DNA from: JBHGXV01 sp041920505 | Lineage (GTDB): Bacteria > Bacillota > Bacilli > Brevibacillales > Brevibacillaceae | DNA: 64,000 nt | NCBI GenBank assembly: GCA_041920505.1 | Contig: JBHGXV010000048.1 | Coordinates: 1-64,000, forward strand | Reading direction: 5' to 3' | In this document: piece by piece, positions 15,493 to 24,201 of the stretch | Layout of the letters: every line of letters begins with the position of its first letter | Numbering within the stretch: the first letter of the stretch is position 1 | Notes under the pieces: generated by a model | What the model saw: the letters and a program-made list of their open reading frames with translations, nothing else | Database searches by the model: none | What the model was told of the DNA's origin: nothing | Position numbers and translations under genes: made by a program

Positions 15493-17145
15493 ATGTACAA
15501 GCTGCTGTTGGTGGATGATGAAGAAGATGTGAGAGAAGGCGTCATCCAGGAGATCGATTGGAACCGGTACGGGTTTGAGGTCATCGGAACGGCGGAGAAC
15601 GGCAAAGAGGCGCTGGAGTTGATCGACAGATGTCTGCCGGATGTGGTGGTGACCGACATTCAGATGCCCTTCCTGAATGGATTGCAGTTGGCCGAAGAGA
15701 TTCGGAAGGGGTATCCGACCACGAAGATCATTATCTTGACCGGCTTCGACGAGTTTGAGTATGCGCAAAAGGCGGTCAAGCTGGATATAGACGAATATGT
15801 GCTCAAGCCGTTTTCTTCCCAGGAGCTGATCGAGGCGCTGGTGAAAGTCAAATCGCAGATCGACGAAGAGATCGCCCAGCGGGAAAACATCCAACTGTTA
15901 AAAGAACACTACCTGCAAAGCTTGCCGGTCTTGCGCGAAGTGTTTCTGACATCGTTGATCACGCGCAAACTGCCCCTGGTTGAAATTGAGGAGAAAGCGA
16001 AGAACTACGACATTCGTCTGGACGGACGTAGCTTCGTCGTCTCGGTGATCAGCATGGATCGACGGTTCGACCACGGGGGCGATGCCACACTGGCCGGGCC
16101 GATGACCGACCGGATCGACGGCCCCGAAGCAAGGGAACTGCCTCTGCTGGCGGTGAAACACATGGCGGAGGAAGTGGCGGACAAGCATCAGGCGGGGATC
16201 GTGTTCGTTCACAATGACCATGTGGTGCTGATTACGGTTCTAAAGGAGCAGGAACGGGATTCGGCCCTGCACAAAACGTTGACGGTGTTGGAGGAAGTGC
16301 GCCACAGCGTAGAAAAGTACATGAAACTGACCGTCACCAGCGGCGTGGGCACCGTCATCCGCGACGTTACGGAGATGCCGTACTCCTATGAGGGCGCCAT
16401 CCTGGCGTTGGATTACCGGGTGGTGCTGGGGAATAATCGCGTCATCTGCATCGACGATGTGGAAAACCGCTTCGTGGAAACCGTGCGGTTTGACGAGTTG
16501 AAGGAACACGCCTTGATCCGTTGTATCAAAGTGGGAACCTTGCAAGAAGTCAAGGAGATTGTGGAGGACTTGTTCAAGGGCATCGCCGACTCTCATGTGT
16601 CGATCAAGGATTATCAAATCTATCTGATGGAGATTTTCACCGCCATTCTCAAAGTGGCGAAAGGCGCCAATCTGGATATTGACCGGGTGTTGGGGCAAAA
16701 CGTCCACCTGTTTACCGAGCTATCCAAGCTACATACTATCGAAGACGCGAAAAACCGGATCATCAGCATCTGCACGAAAATCATGAACAACATCGCCATC
16801 GGCCGGCAGTCTTCCTACAAGCAACTCGTCGAGAAGGCGATCGAATATACCAAACAGCACTATCACGAAAGCGATATCTCCATCCAAAAAGTGTGCAGCT
16901 ACTTGCACATCAGCAAAGGGTATTTCAGCAGCATTTTCAAAAAGGAGACGAAAATGACCTTCGTCAACTACCTGATGCAGATCAGGATGGAGGCCGCCAA
17001 GGAGCTGCTCAGGACGACAGATTTGAAAGCGTTTGAGATCGCGGAGCGGGTGGGGTACTCCGATCCGAACTACTTCAGCTATTGCTTCCGGAAGATGTTT
17101 GGCATGTCTCCCAAAGAGTACAAAAACAGTTCCCGAGGAGTTTGA
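15493..17145 (+). CDS. YesN-type response regulator (receiver + AraC HTH)
   Basis: 550 residues. Residues 1-120 are a CheY-like receiver: acidic pocket LLVDDEED, phospho-acceptor Asp55 in VVVTDIQMPFLNG, and LKPFSSQEL with the conserved Lys. The long middle part has no named motif. Residues about 445-548 are an AraC-type double helix-turn-helix (ISIQKVCSYLHISKGYFSSI and AFEIAERVGYSDPNYFSYCF, ending MFGMSPKEYK). The start at 15493 follows ggagggg by 5 bases. The histidine kinase begins 1 base after its stop, and a sugar-type ABC importer follows, which is the likely target. Confidence 0.93.
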   Translation: MYKLLLVDDEEDVREGVIQEIDWNRYGFEVIGTAENGKEALELIDRCLPDVVVTDIQMPFLNGLQLAEEIRKGYPTTKIIILTGFDEFEYAQKAVKLDIDEYVLKPFSSQELIEALVKVKSQIDEEIAQRENIQLLKEHYLQSLPVLREVFLTSLITRKLPLVEIEEKAKNYDIRLDGRSFVVSVISMDRRFDHGGDATLAGPMTDRIDGPEARELPLLAVKHMAEEVADKHQAGIVFVHNDHVVLITVLKEQERDSALHKTLTVLEEVRHSVEKYMKLTVTSGVGTVIRDVTEMPYSYEGAILALDYRVVLGNNRVICIDDVENRFVETVRFDELKEHALIRCIKVGTLQEVKEIVEDLFKGIADSHVSIKDYQIYLMEIFTAILKVAKGANLDIDRVLGQNVHLFTELSKLHTIEDAKNRIISICTKIMNNIAIGRQSSYKQLVEKAIEYTKQHYHESDISIQKVCSYLHISKGYFSSIFKKETKMTFVNYLMQIRMEAAKELLRTTDLKAFEIAERVGYSDPNYFSYCFRKMFGMSPKEYKNSSRGV

Positions 17146-17146
17146 C

Positions 17147-18907
17147 ATGTGGAAAAAACCGCTTTTGGCATTGGGCGAAAAGCTGAAGATGAAAAGCCTG
17201 CAATTTATCATCACAGCGTCGTTTACGGTTGTGACGGTATTAAGCATGCTGTTTGTCGGGGTCATGCTGTACAGCAAATTTTCCGAAACAGCAGAAGAGA
17301 ATGCCTACTTGAACACCCAGCAGATGATCGAACAGGTGAGCTTCAACCTGGAGAGCTATCTCAACGACATGACGGACATTTTTGAACTGGTGGATGACAA
17401 AATCCGGGGCAGCCAGGGAGTGCCGGACGAGAAACTTCGGGAGCAACTGGACACGATCATCGAGTCCAGGGAAGACGTGGTATCGATTGCGGTGTTTACC
17501 CGTGACGGCGAGCTGGTGACCGGCATCCCGACGGCGGAGATGCGGACCAATACGAAGCTGACGCAACAAAGCTGGTTTCGGTCGGCATTGATCAATTCGA
17601 ACGACATCTCCTTTTCGCTGCCGCATATCGAAAACCTGTTTAAAGACCGGTACAAATGGGTCGTATCGATGAGCCGGGGCATCACGATCACCAAAAACAA
17701 TCAAAAGATTGACGGCATCCTGCTCGTGGACGTGAACTTCAAGAAAATCGACGACCTGTTCCAGCGCGTCAGCCTCGGAAAAAAAGGATACGCGTACATC
17801 ATCGACCTGGCGGGAAACATCGTCTATCACCCGCAGCAACAACTGATCTACGTCGGCCTCAAAAACGAAAACCGCGGGATCGCCTTGCAGAATTCGTACG
17901 GCAGCTACGTAGACCAGAGCAACGGCGAAAAGCGGCTGATTACGATCAAAACGATTGACGACATCGGCTGGAAAATCGTCGGGGTCTCGTACATGGACGA
18001 GATCGTCACGACGAAAAAGGAGATGAGCGGCTTCATCTTCTGGCTGTTGCTGTTCGTGATCGCCGTCGTTCTGTTTATCCTCACCTACATTTCGGCGGGA
18101 ATCTCGCGGCCGATCAAACTGTTGGAAAAATCGATGGAAAAAGTGGAATCAGGCGATTTTACGGTGAATCTCACCATTAAGGGAAGCCACGAAGTGGAGC
18201 AGTTGTCGCGGCGCTTCAACGTGATGGTGGCCAAGGTGAGAGAGCTGATGGATCAGATCATCCGCGAGCAGGAAGCGAAGCGCAAAAGCGAGCTGGAAGT
18301 GCTGCAGGCGCAAATCAATCCGCATTTTCTCTACAATACGCTCAACTCCGTTGTCCGGATGGTGGGCAGCGGACAAAACGAAGACGTCATCACCACCATC
18401 ACCTCGTTGTCCAAATTGTTCCGCATCAGCCTGAGCAGGGGGAAAAACATCATCACGGTGCAGGAAGAGCTGGAGCACGTCCGTAACTACCTGATCATCC
18501 AGAAAATGCGCTACAAAAACAAGTTTGAATACGAGATCAAGGCGGACGAAGAGGCGCTTTCTTGCAAGACGTTGAAACTGTTGTTGCAACCCATCGTGGA
18601 AAACGCGATCTACCACGGGATTGAGCCTATGGCCGACCCGGGGCTGATTACGATCTCGGCGGAAATGGCGGACGGCAAGATTCTCTTTCAAGTACGGGAT
18701 AACGGGCTTGGCATGCCGCCGCACGTCGCGGAAAACATCCTCACCGGACAGGTCAAAAGCAAGGACGGCTCCGGTGTCGGCGTGAAGAATGTGCACGAAC
18801 GCATCCGCCTGTTTTTTGGCGAGGAATACGGTCTTCAGATCGAGAGCGAATTGGAAGTGGGGACCGTTGTGAAGATCTGGATTCCCGTTCTCAAGGACGA
18901 AGAGTAG
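17147..18907 (+). CDS. YesM-type sensor histidine kinase
   Basis: 586 residues, start ATG 17147 after cgaggag. It has a first transmembrane helix (residues about 15-45, FIITASFTVVTVLSMLFVGV), an extracellular dCache-like sensor domain, and a second helix (FWLLLFVIAVVLFILTYISA). A HAMP linker (ISRPIKLLEKSMEKVESGDF) is followed by the His_kinase region with phospho-His393 in QAQINPHFLYNTLNSVVRM. The ATPase part shows LLQPIVENAIYHGIE and VRDNGLGMP. It partners the upstream regulator, and the binding protein encoded next may present the sugar signal to its extracellular domain. Confidence 0.93.
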   Translation: MWKKPLLALGEKLKMKSLQFIITASFTVVTVLSMLFVGVMLYSKFSETAEENAYLNTQQMIEQVSFNLESYLNDMTDIFELVDDKIRGSQGVPDEKLREQLDTIIESREDVVSIAVFTRDGELVTGIPTAEMRTNTKLTQQSWFRSALINSNDISFSLPHIENLFKDRYKWVVSMSRGITITKNNQKIDGILLVDVNFKKIDDLFQRVSLGKKGYAYIIDLAGNIVYHPQQQLIYVGLKNENRGIALQNSYGSYVDQSNGEKRLITIKTIDDIGWKIVGVSYMDEIVTTKKEMSGFIFWLLLFVIAVVLFILTYISAGISRPIKLLEKSMEKVESGDFTVNLTIKGSHEVEQLSRRFNVMVAKVRELMDQIIREQEAKRKSELEVLQAQINPHFLYNTLNSVVRMVGSGQNEDVITTITSLSKLFRISLSRGKNIITVQEELEHVRNYLIIQKMRYKNKFEYEIKADEEALSCKTLKLLLQPIVENAIYHGIEPMADPGLITISAEMADGKILFQVRDNGLGMPPHVAENILTGQVKSKDGSGVGVKNVHERIRLFFGEEYGLQIESELEVGTVVKIWIPVLKDEE

Positions 18908-18916
18908 AGAGGGAAA

Positions 18917-19894
18917 ATGATGAGACGTTCACTCATGATAGGAATCAGTCTGATTCTGCTTTTGGTTGTTATCGGCTCGGCCAGTTCGTGCGCCAATCAA
19001 ACGGACGATCCCAACAAGAAACAGAATGTGGCCCTCGTCGTCAAAATGAAACACGGGGATTACTGGAAAACGGTAAAGATGGGCGCGGAAATGGCCGCAA
19101 AGGAGTTTGGCGTCAATCTTAATTTTTACGCCCCCGATTACGAGGAAGATGTGAAAGGACAGGTCAAATTGGTCAACCAGGCGCTTCAGGACGGAACCGA
19201 CGCGTTGATCGTCGCTGCGAGCGACAGGGAGGCACTGGCGCAAGCGACGGAACCGGCGGGCCGGCTGAACGTTCCGGTGATCGCAATCGATACGGACATG
19301 AGAGCGGCGTGGGTGAGAAGCTTCATCGGAACGGATCACTTCGATTCGGGTCAAAAAGCCGGCGAAAAGCTGGTCGAACTGATCGGTACCAAGGGCCGGA
19401 TCGCGATAATCGGCTTTCGGTCGAAAGCGGGTGACGCCGAACAACGGGAAAACGGACTGCTGGCCGCCATTGCCCGTTTTCCTGAGGTGCGGGTCGTGGC
19501 CAAGGAGTATTGCGGCGCCGACCAGAAGCAGGCGGAGGAGTTGGCCAGAAAGATCGTAACGCAATACCCGGAGGTAGACGGCATTGTGGCGCTGAACGCA
19601 ACCGCATCGATCGGGGCGGCCGAAGAGATTGAAACCATGGGATTGGCGGGCAAGGTCAAAATCGTGGGGATCGACAGCCCGCCCGAGGTGCTGGAGTACA
19701 TCCAGGGCGGTGTGATTCAGGCGACCATTATCCAGAAACCGTTCATCATGGGGTACCTCGGGGTGAAATACGCGGTCGACGCCATCAACGGGATCAGCAT
19801 CCCCAACCGTGTGGACACAGGGACAAAGGTGATCGATGTGGAAAACATGTTTTGGTCGGAAAATCAAAAACTGCTGTTTCCGTTTGTCAAGTGA
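18917..19894 (+). CDS. lipoprotein sugar-binding protein, probable sensor subunit of the two-component system
   Basis: 325 residues. The signal peptide ends in the lipobox GSASSC (lipidated Cys25). The rest is a periplasmic-binding-protein type I fold of the ribose/xylose/galactose group (VALVVKMKHGDYWKTVKMGA, DGTDALIVAASDREAL, VIAIDTDMRAAWVRSFIGTD, KVKIVGIDSPPEVLEYIQGG). It lies 9 bases after the kinase gene, before the cre site and mglB, so it belongs to the regulatory unit rather than the importer. In clostridia a similar XylFII-LytS-YesN trio senses xylose, and I infer the same logic here. Ligand unknown. Confidence 0.85.
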   Translation: MMRRSLMIGISLILLLVVIGSASSCANQTDDPNKKQNVALVVKMKHGDYWKTVKMGAEMAAKEFGVNLNFYAPDYEEDVKGQVKLVNQALQDGTDALIVAASDREALAQATEPAGRLNVPVIAIDTDMRAAWVRSFIGTDHFDSGQKAGEKLVELIGTKGRIAIIGFRSKAGDAEQRENGLLAAIARFPEVRVVAKEYCGADQKQAEELARKIVTQYPEVDGIVALNATASIGAAEEIETMGLAGKVKIVGIDSPPEVLEYIQGGVIQATIIQKPFIMGYLGVKYAVDAINGISIPNRVDTGTKVIDVENMFWSENQKLLFPFVK

Positions 19895-20020
19895 GACTCA
19901 CTGGCGAAAACACATGACGATTTTTATAGAAAATCACAGGATTTTTCATTAATTTTCCTTCTGCAATCGCTTACATTGTAGTCAGAAACATATCACTTGA
20001 TAAAAAAGGGGGATTTATCG
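19895..20020 (+). promoter_or_regulatory. mglB upstream region with a cre site
   Basis: ctgcaatcgcttaca (19961-19975) matches the CcpA cre consensus WTGNAANCGNWNNCW at all positions except the first. It lies 45 bases before the mglB start in an AT-rich stretch, consistent with carbon catabolite repression of the importer. Confidence 0.65.
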
Positions 20021-21082
20021 GTGAAGAAATTGGTAACGACTACTCTTGCCGCAGCTCTGGCACTTTCGGTTGTGGGTTGTTCCAGCTCGGGCGGTTCCCA
20101 ACAGACCGCAAGCGGCGGTTCCAACGGCGGGGGGAGCAACGGCGGTAGCAGCCAACCGAAAATCGGCGTGGCGATTTACAAATTTGACGACACCTTCATG
20201 ACCGGTGTTCGCAACGCGATCTCGGAAGCGGCTCAAGGCAAGGCGGAAGTCGACATCGTGGACAGCCAAAACTCCCAGCCGACCCAAAACGACAAAGTGG
20301 ATCTGTTCATCACCAAAAAAGTGGGAGCGCTTGCAATCAACCCGGTTGACCGCACGGCAGCGGGCGTAATTATCGATAAAGCGAAACAAGCCAATATTCC
20401 GGTTGTGTTCTTCAACCGCGAACCGATGCCGGAAGACATGCAGAAATGGGATAAAGTGTACTACGTAGGGGCGAAAGCGGAAGAGTCCGGTACGATCGAA
20501 GGACAAATCCTGGCCGAATACTGGAAATCCCATCCGGAAGCCGACAAGAACAAGGACGGCAAACTCCAGTACGTCATGCTGAAAGGCGAACCGGGTCACC
20601 AGGACGCGGAACTGCGCACCAAGTTCTCGATCAAGGCGCTGGAAGACGCCGGTATCCAGGTAGAGAAAGTGGCCGAAGATACCGCGATGTGGGATCGCGT
20701 CAAAGGTCAGGAAAAGATGGCCGCGTTCCTGTCTTCTGCGGGTGACAAGATCGAAGCCGTATTGGCCAACAACGACGACATGGCGCTTGGAGCCATCGAA
20801 GCGCTGAAAGCGGCCGGTTACTTCAAAGACAACAAATACATGCCGGTCGTCGGCGTAGACGCGACGGCACCGGCTCTGAAAGAACTGGAGGCCGGCACGC
20901 TGCTCGGTACGGTACTAAACGACGCGAAAAACCAAGGCAAAGCCACGTTGAATATCGCAGCGGTTCTGGCGCAAGGACAAACGCCGAGCAAAGAAAACAC
21001 CGGTTACGAGATCACCGACGGCAAGTACGTCTGGATTCCGTACAAAAAAATTACCAAAGAAAACATCAACGACGCGAAATAA
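20021..21082 (+). CDS. mglB: galactose/methyl-galactoside-type ABC transporter, substrate-binding lipoprotein
   Basis: 353 residues from GTG 20021, 9 bases after aaaaggggg. The lipobox is LSVVGC (Cys20), followed by a Ser/Gly-rich linker and a type I binding fold. MglB-like landmarks: YKFDDTFMTGVRNAISEAA, ALAINPVDRTAAGVIIDKAK, IPVVFFNREPMPED, MLKGEPGHQDAELRTKFSI, EAVLANNDDMALGAIEALK and VVGVDATAPALKELEAGTLL. These include the Asn/Asp residues that contact sugar in galactose-binding protein. It feeds MglAC. Exact sugar (galactose, glucose or a methyl-galactoside) is not certain. Confidence 0.93.
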   Translation: MKKLVTTTLAAALALSVVGCSSSGGSQQTASGGSNGGGSNGGSSQPKIGVAIYKFDDTFMTGVRNAISEAAQGKAEVDIVDSQNSQPTQNDKVDLFITKKVGALAINPVDRTAAGVIIDKAKQANIPVVFFNREPMPEDMQKWDKVYYVGAKAEESGTIEGQILAEYWKSHPEADKNKDGKLQYVMLKGEPGHQDAELRTKFSIKALEDAGIQVEKVAEDTAMWDRVKGQEKMAAFLSSAGDKIEAVLANNDDMALGAIEALKAAGYFKDNKYMPVVGVDATAPALKELEAGTLLGTVLNDAKNQGKATLNIAAVLAQGQTPSKENTGYEITDGKYVWIPYKKITKENINDAK

Positions 21083-21108
21083 TCAGTCAGGACTGTCTGC
21101 CGTTGCCC

Positions 21109-21137
21109 GAAGGCTTGGCAATCGCCAAGTCTTCTTT
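21109..21137 (+). terminator. Intercistronic hairpin after mglB
   Basis: gaaggcttggc (21109-21119) pairs with gccaagtcttc (21124-21134, one G-U), followed by tttcct. Probably partial termination that raises mglB over mglAC. Confidence 0.65.
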
Positions 21138-21208
21138 CCTGTATCAGAAAGCGCGCGTACCCGTTTTGCTTCCCAACGTTGCAAGGATGAGAGCACCGAG
21201 AAAACGAC

Positions 21209-21252
21209 GGCGCTGCCGCTTGCAAGTGGTGCGGCAGCGCCCGGTTTTCTTT
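21209..21252 (+). terminator. Second intercistronic hairpin before mglA
   Basis: ggcgctgccgc (21209-21219) pairs perfectly with gcggcagcgcc (21231-21241), and the flanks gagaaaac / gttttctt extend the stem. The T-rich right flank makes it terminator-like. Confidence 0.7.
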
Positions 21253-21274
21253 GGTATGTGCAGGAGGCGTGATC

Positions 21275-22792
21275 ATGACTCAAAACCAGTATGTGCTTGA
21301 AATGAATAACATCTCCAAGGAGTTCCCTGGCGTCAAGGCGTTGGACGGTGTCACGTTCAAGGTTCGCCCGGGCACGGTCCATGCGTTGATGGGCGAGAAC
21401 GGGGCGGGCAAATCCACCCTGATGAAGTGTTTGTTTGGCATTTATAAACCTGATTCCGGCGACATCTATCTGAACGGTCAAAAGGTTGAGATTCATTCGT
21501 CGAAAGACGCGCTCGCAAACGGCATTTCGATGATTCATCAGGAACTGCATCCGGTTCCGTACCGCAATGTGATGGAAAATCTCTGGCTCGGACGTTTTCC
21601 CGTCAAGAAGTTTGGGCCGTTTCGCTTTGTCGACCATAAAAAAATGTATGAGGATACCGTCAAGTTGCTGAAAGATCTGGAAATGGATCTTCATCCGCAC
21701 GACATTGTGCGGGACTTGTCTGTCTCCAAAGTCCAATCCATCGAGATTGCCAAAGCGGTCTCCCACCAGTCAAAAGTCATCGTGATGGACGAACCTACCT
21801 CTTCGCTGACGGAAAACGAAGTGGAACAGTTGTTCAAGATCATCCACGAACTGAAGAGCCGGGGCGTGGCGATTATCTACATCTCCCACAAGATGGAGGA
21901 GATTCTGCGCATCTCCGACGATGTCACGATCATGCGCGACGGCAAACTGATCGGGACATGGCCGGCTTCGGAGTTGACCACGGATTTGATTATCTCCCGG
22001 ATGGTCGGCCGCGATCTGACGCAGCGGTTTCCGGAACGAAGCAACGTCCCCGGCGACGTGATCCTGCGCGTCGAAGGGCTTACTTCTCCGTTCCCCCAAT
22101 CCTTTAAAGATGTCACGTTTGAATTGCGCAGAGGGGAGATTCTCGGCGTGGGCGGGCTGGTTGGCGCCCAGCGGACAGAATTGATCGAGGCGCTGTTCGG
22201 GTTGCGCTCCGTTGCCTCAGGCAACATTTACATCAATGGCGAGCAGGTAAAAATCAAGTCTCCCATCGACGCCAAGAAACACAAGATTGCCTTGCTGACG
22301 GAAGAGCGGCGGGTAACGGGGATTTTCCCCGTGTTGTCGGTAATGGAAAACACCGTGATCGCCAATCAGTCCCGTTACCGGACGCCGTACCTGTTGCTCA
22401 ATGAGAGACAGCGGCGTGAAGTGACGGCCGGCAGCATCGAAAAACTCAGGGTAAAAACGCCGTCCATGCACACGTTGATCAAGAACCTCTCGGGCGGAAA
22501 CCAGCAAAAAGTGCTGCTGGCCCGGTGGCTTTTGACCGAACCGGACATTTTGTTGCTGGACGAACCTACCCGCGGGATTGACGTCGGGGCGAAGTACGAA
22601 ATCTATTCCATCATTGCCGATCTCGCCAAGCAAGGCAAAAGCATCATCATGATCTCCTCCGAAATGCCCGAACTGCTCGGCATGTCCGACCGGATCATGG
22701 TCATGTGCGAGGGACGTCTGTCCGGCGTCATCGACGGCAAAGACGCGACAGAAGAAGAGATCATGCGACTTGCGACGAAGTACACGGCATGA
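21275..22792 (+). CDS. mglA: galactose/methyl-galactoside-type ABC transporter, ATP-binding protein
   Basis: 505 residues with two ATPase domains, as in RbsA/MglA. The first is canonical: Walker A GENGAGKSTLMKCLFG, signature LSVSKVQSIEIAKA, Walker B KVIVMDEPTSSL. The second has the degenerate Walker A typical of the family (GGLVGAQRTELIEALFGL), signature NLSGGNQQKVLLARWLL and DILLLDEPTRGIDVGAK. The ATG at 21275 lies 8 bases after aggagg; upstream frame has no site. It drives sugar uptake with MglB and MglC. Confidence 0.95.
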   Translation: MTQNQYVLEMNNISKEFPGVKALDGVTFKVRPGTVHALMGENGAGKSTLMKCLFGIYKPDSGDIYLNGQKVEIHSSKDALANGISMIHQELHPVPYRNVMENLWLGRFPVKKFGPFRFVDHKKMYEDTVKLLKDLEMDLHPHDIVRDLSVSKVQSIEIAKAVSHQSKVIVMDEPTSSLTENEVEQLFKIIHELKSRGVAIIYISHKMEEILRISDDVTIMRDGKLIGTWPASELTTDLIISRMVGRDLTQRFPERSNVPGDVILRVEGLTSPFPQSFKDVTFELRRGEILGVGGLVGAQRTELIEALFGLRSVASGNIYINGEQVKIKSPIDAKKHKIALLTEERRVTGIFPVLSVMENTVIANQSRYRTPYLLLNERQRREVTAGSIEKLRVKTPSMHTLIKNLSGGNQQKVLLARWLLTEPDILLLDEPTRGIDVGAKYEIYSIIADLAKQGKSIIMISSEMPELLGMSDRIMVMCEGRLSGVIDGKDATEEEIMRLATKYTA

Positions 22793-22807
22793 CGAAGGAG
22801 GGTAACC

Positions 22808-23827
22808 ATGGGCACCAAGGGAGCCAAGAGAATCAAAGACTTTTTGTTTCAGAACGCGATATACATCGTGCTGATCGTTCTGATCATCGGGATCGCCTTG
22901 TATGACAGCCACTTTTTATCCGTGACGACGCTTCGCGACATTTTGCTGCAATCGAGTACCAGGGCGATTATCGCGCTTGGCGCGGCCTTTGTGCTGATCA
23001 CCGGCGGTGTGGACCTCTCGGCGGGCCGCGTCGTCGGGCTGACGGCCGTATTGTCCGCTTCCATGCTGCAGATGCAGGACTATCCGCGCCGGTTTTTCCC
23101 GGACATGCCGGAACTGCCGCTCTGGCTGCCGATCTTGCTGGCGATCCTGGCGGGGTTGTTCGTCGGCTTGATCAACGGGATCATCATCGCCAAGTTCAGC
23201 GTGCCTCCGTTTATCGCCACCCTGGGTACGATGGTTGCCGTGTACGGCGCCAACTCGATCTATTTTGACATGAAACCGAACGAGTCCCAGCCGATTGGCG
23301 GACTGCGGCATGATTTCAACAATCTGGGAACCGGGTTTATCGGCCCCAGCGGACCATACTCCATCCCCTATATTGTGATCATTGCGATTTTGGTGTCGAT
23401 TCTGGTCTGGGTGATTTTTAACAAGACGCAGCTCGGCAAAAACATGTACGCGATCGGGGGCAACATCCAGGCGGCCACCGTCTCCGGCATCAATGTCGGA
23501 CGCAACCTGATGATCATCTACGCCATCGCCGGAGCCTTGTACGGTCTCGCCGGTGTGCTGGAAGCGGCCAGAACCGGCGGCGCAACCAACAACTACGGGA
23601 ACATGTACGAGCTGGACGCGATTGCGGCGTGCGTTGTCGGGGGCGTCTCCACTTCCGGAGGGATCGGAACCGTTCCCGGCATCCTCGCAGGGGTGCTGAT
23701 CTTTGGGGTGATCAACTACGGGCTGACTTTCATCGGCGTCAACCCGTACTGGCAGTTGATCATCAAGGGGCTGATCATCGTCACAGCCGTAGCGTTTGAT
23801 ATCCGTAAGTACCTGGCCAAGAAGTAG
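22808..23827 (+). CDS. mglC: galactose/methyl-galactoside-type ABC transporter, permease
   Basis: 339 residues with about ten transmembrane helices. BPD_transp_2 features: TRAIIALGAAFVLITGGVDL (then SAGRVVGLTA), PPFIATLGTMVAVYGANSIY, NKTQLGKNMYAIGGNIQAAT and ELDAIAACVVGGVSTSGGIG. The ATG at 22808 follows aaggaggg. Last gene of the mgl unit, directly before a strong terminator. Confidence 0.95.
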   Translation: MGTKGAKRIKDFLFQNAIYIVLIVLIIGIALYDSHFLSVTTLRDILLQSSTRAIIALGAAFVLITGGVDLSAGRVVGLTAVLSASMLQMQDYPRRFFPDMPELPLWLPILLAILAGLFVGLINGIIIAKFSVPPFIATLGTMVAVYGANSIYFDMKPNESQPIGGLRHDFNNLGTGFIGPSGPYSIPYIVIIAILVSILVWVIFNKTQLGKNMYAIGGNIQAATVSGINVGRNLMIIYAIAGALYGLAGVLEAARTGGATNNYGNMYELDAIAACVVGGVSTSGGIGTVPGILAGVLIFGVINYGLTFIGVNPYWQLIIKGLIIVTAVAFDIRKYLAKK

Positions 23828-23833
23828 TTGCCG

Positions 23834-23882
23834 AAAAGCTGTCCTCACAAGTGACAGACACTTGTGGCGACAGCTTTTTTTG
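23834..23882 (+). terminator. Terminator of the mgl operon
   Basis: aaaagctgtc...cacaagtg pairs with cacttgtg...gacagctttt, ending in a T8 run (23874-23881). Confidence 0.9.
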
Positions 23883-24201
23883 TCGGGCAAGGCTTTGCGG
23901 GGAAATTTCACATAAAAAATTTTGTTAAATGTGAAAGGATAAAAATAAAAAAGGGTAAACGAACAATTCTCCATTTTGTATAAAATTCAAACGGCCATGT
24001 TCCGAGGAACAGGGCTTTTTCGCTTTCCCGCAAGACAGAAACACCAGGAATGGAAAATGGTGTTTTTAATTTATGGCACAATAATTTTAATTCGTGTTTA
24101 TTTTTATTTATAAGAATTTATCTGTAAAATGCAGCCAAGTTGACTCCGAGAAAGTTTATGCTTAAAATTATCAGAGTATTTTAATGGAAGGAGGATTCGG
24201 G
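23883..24201 (+). promoter_or_regulatory. AT-rich upstream region and promoter of the POT transporter gene
   Basis: About 320 bases without a gene. A good promoter lies near its end: TTGACT (24140-24145), 17 bases, TAAAAT (24163-24168). The stretch further left is A/T-rich (several TTTATTTTTATTT-like runs) with no recognised operator. Confidence 0.65.

Noticed and set aside
14230..15894. 554-codon minus-strand frame over pxpC and the response regulator
   Set aside because: Shadow of high-GC genes; composition and lack of a ribosome site argue against it.
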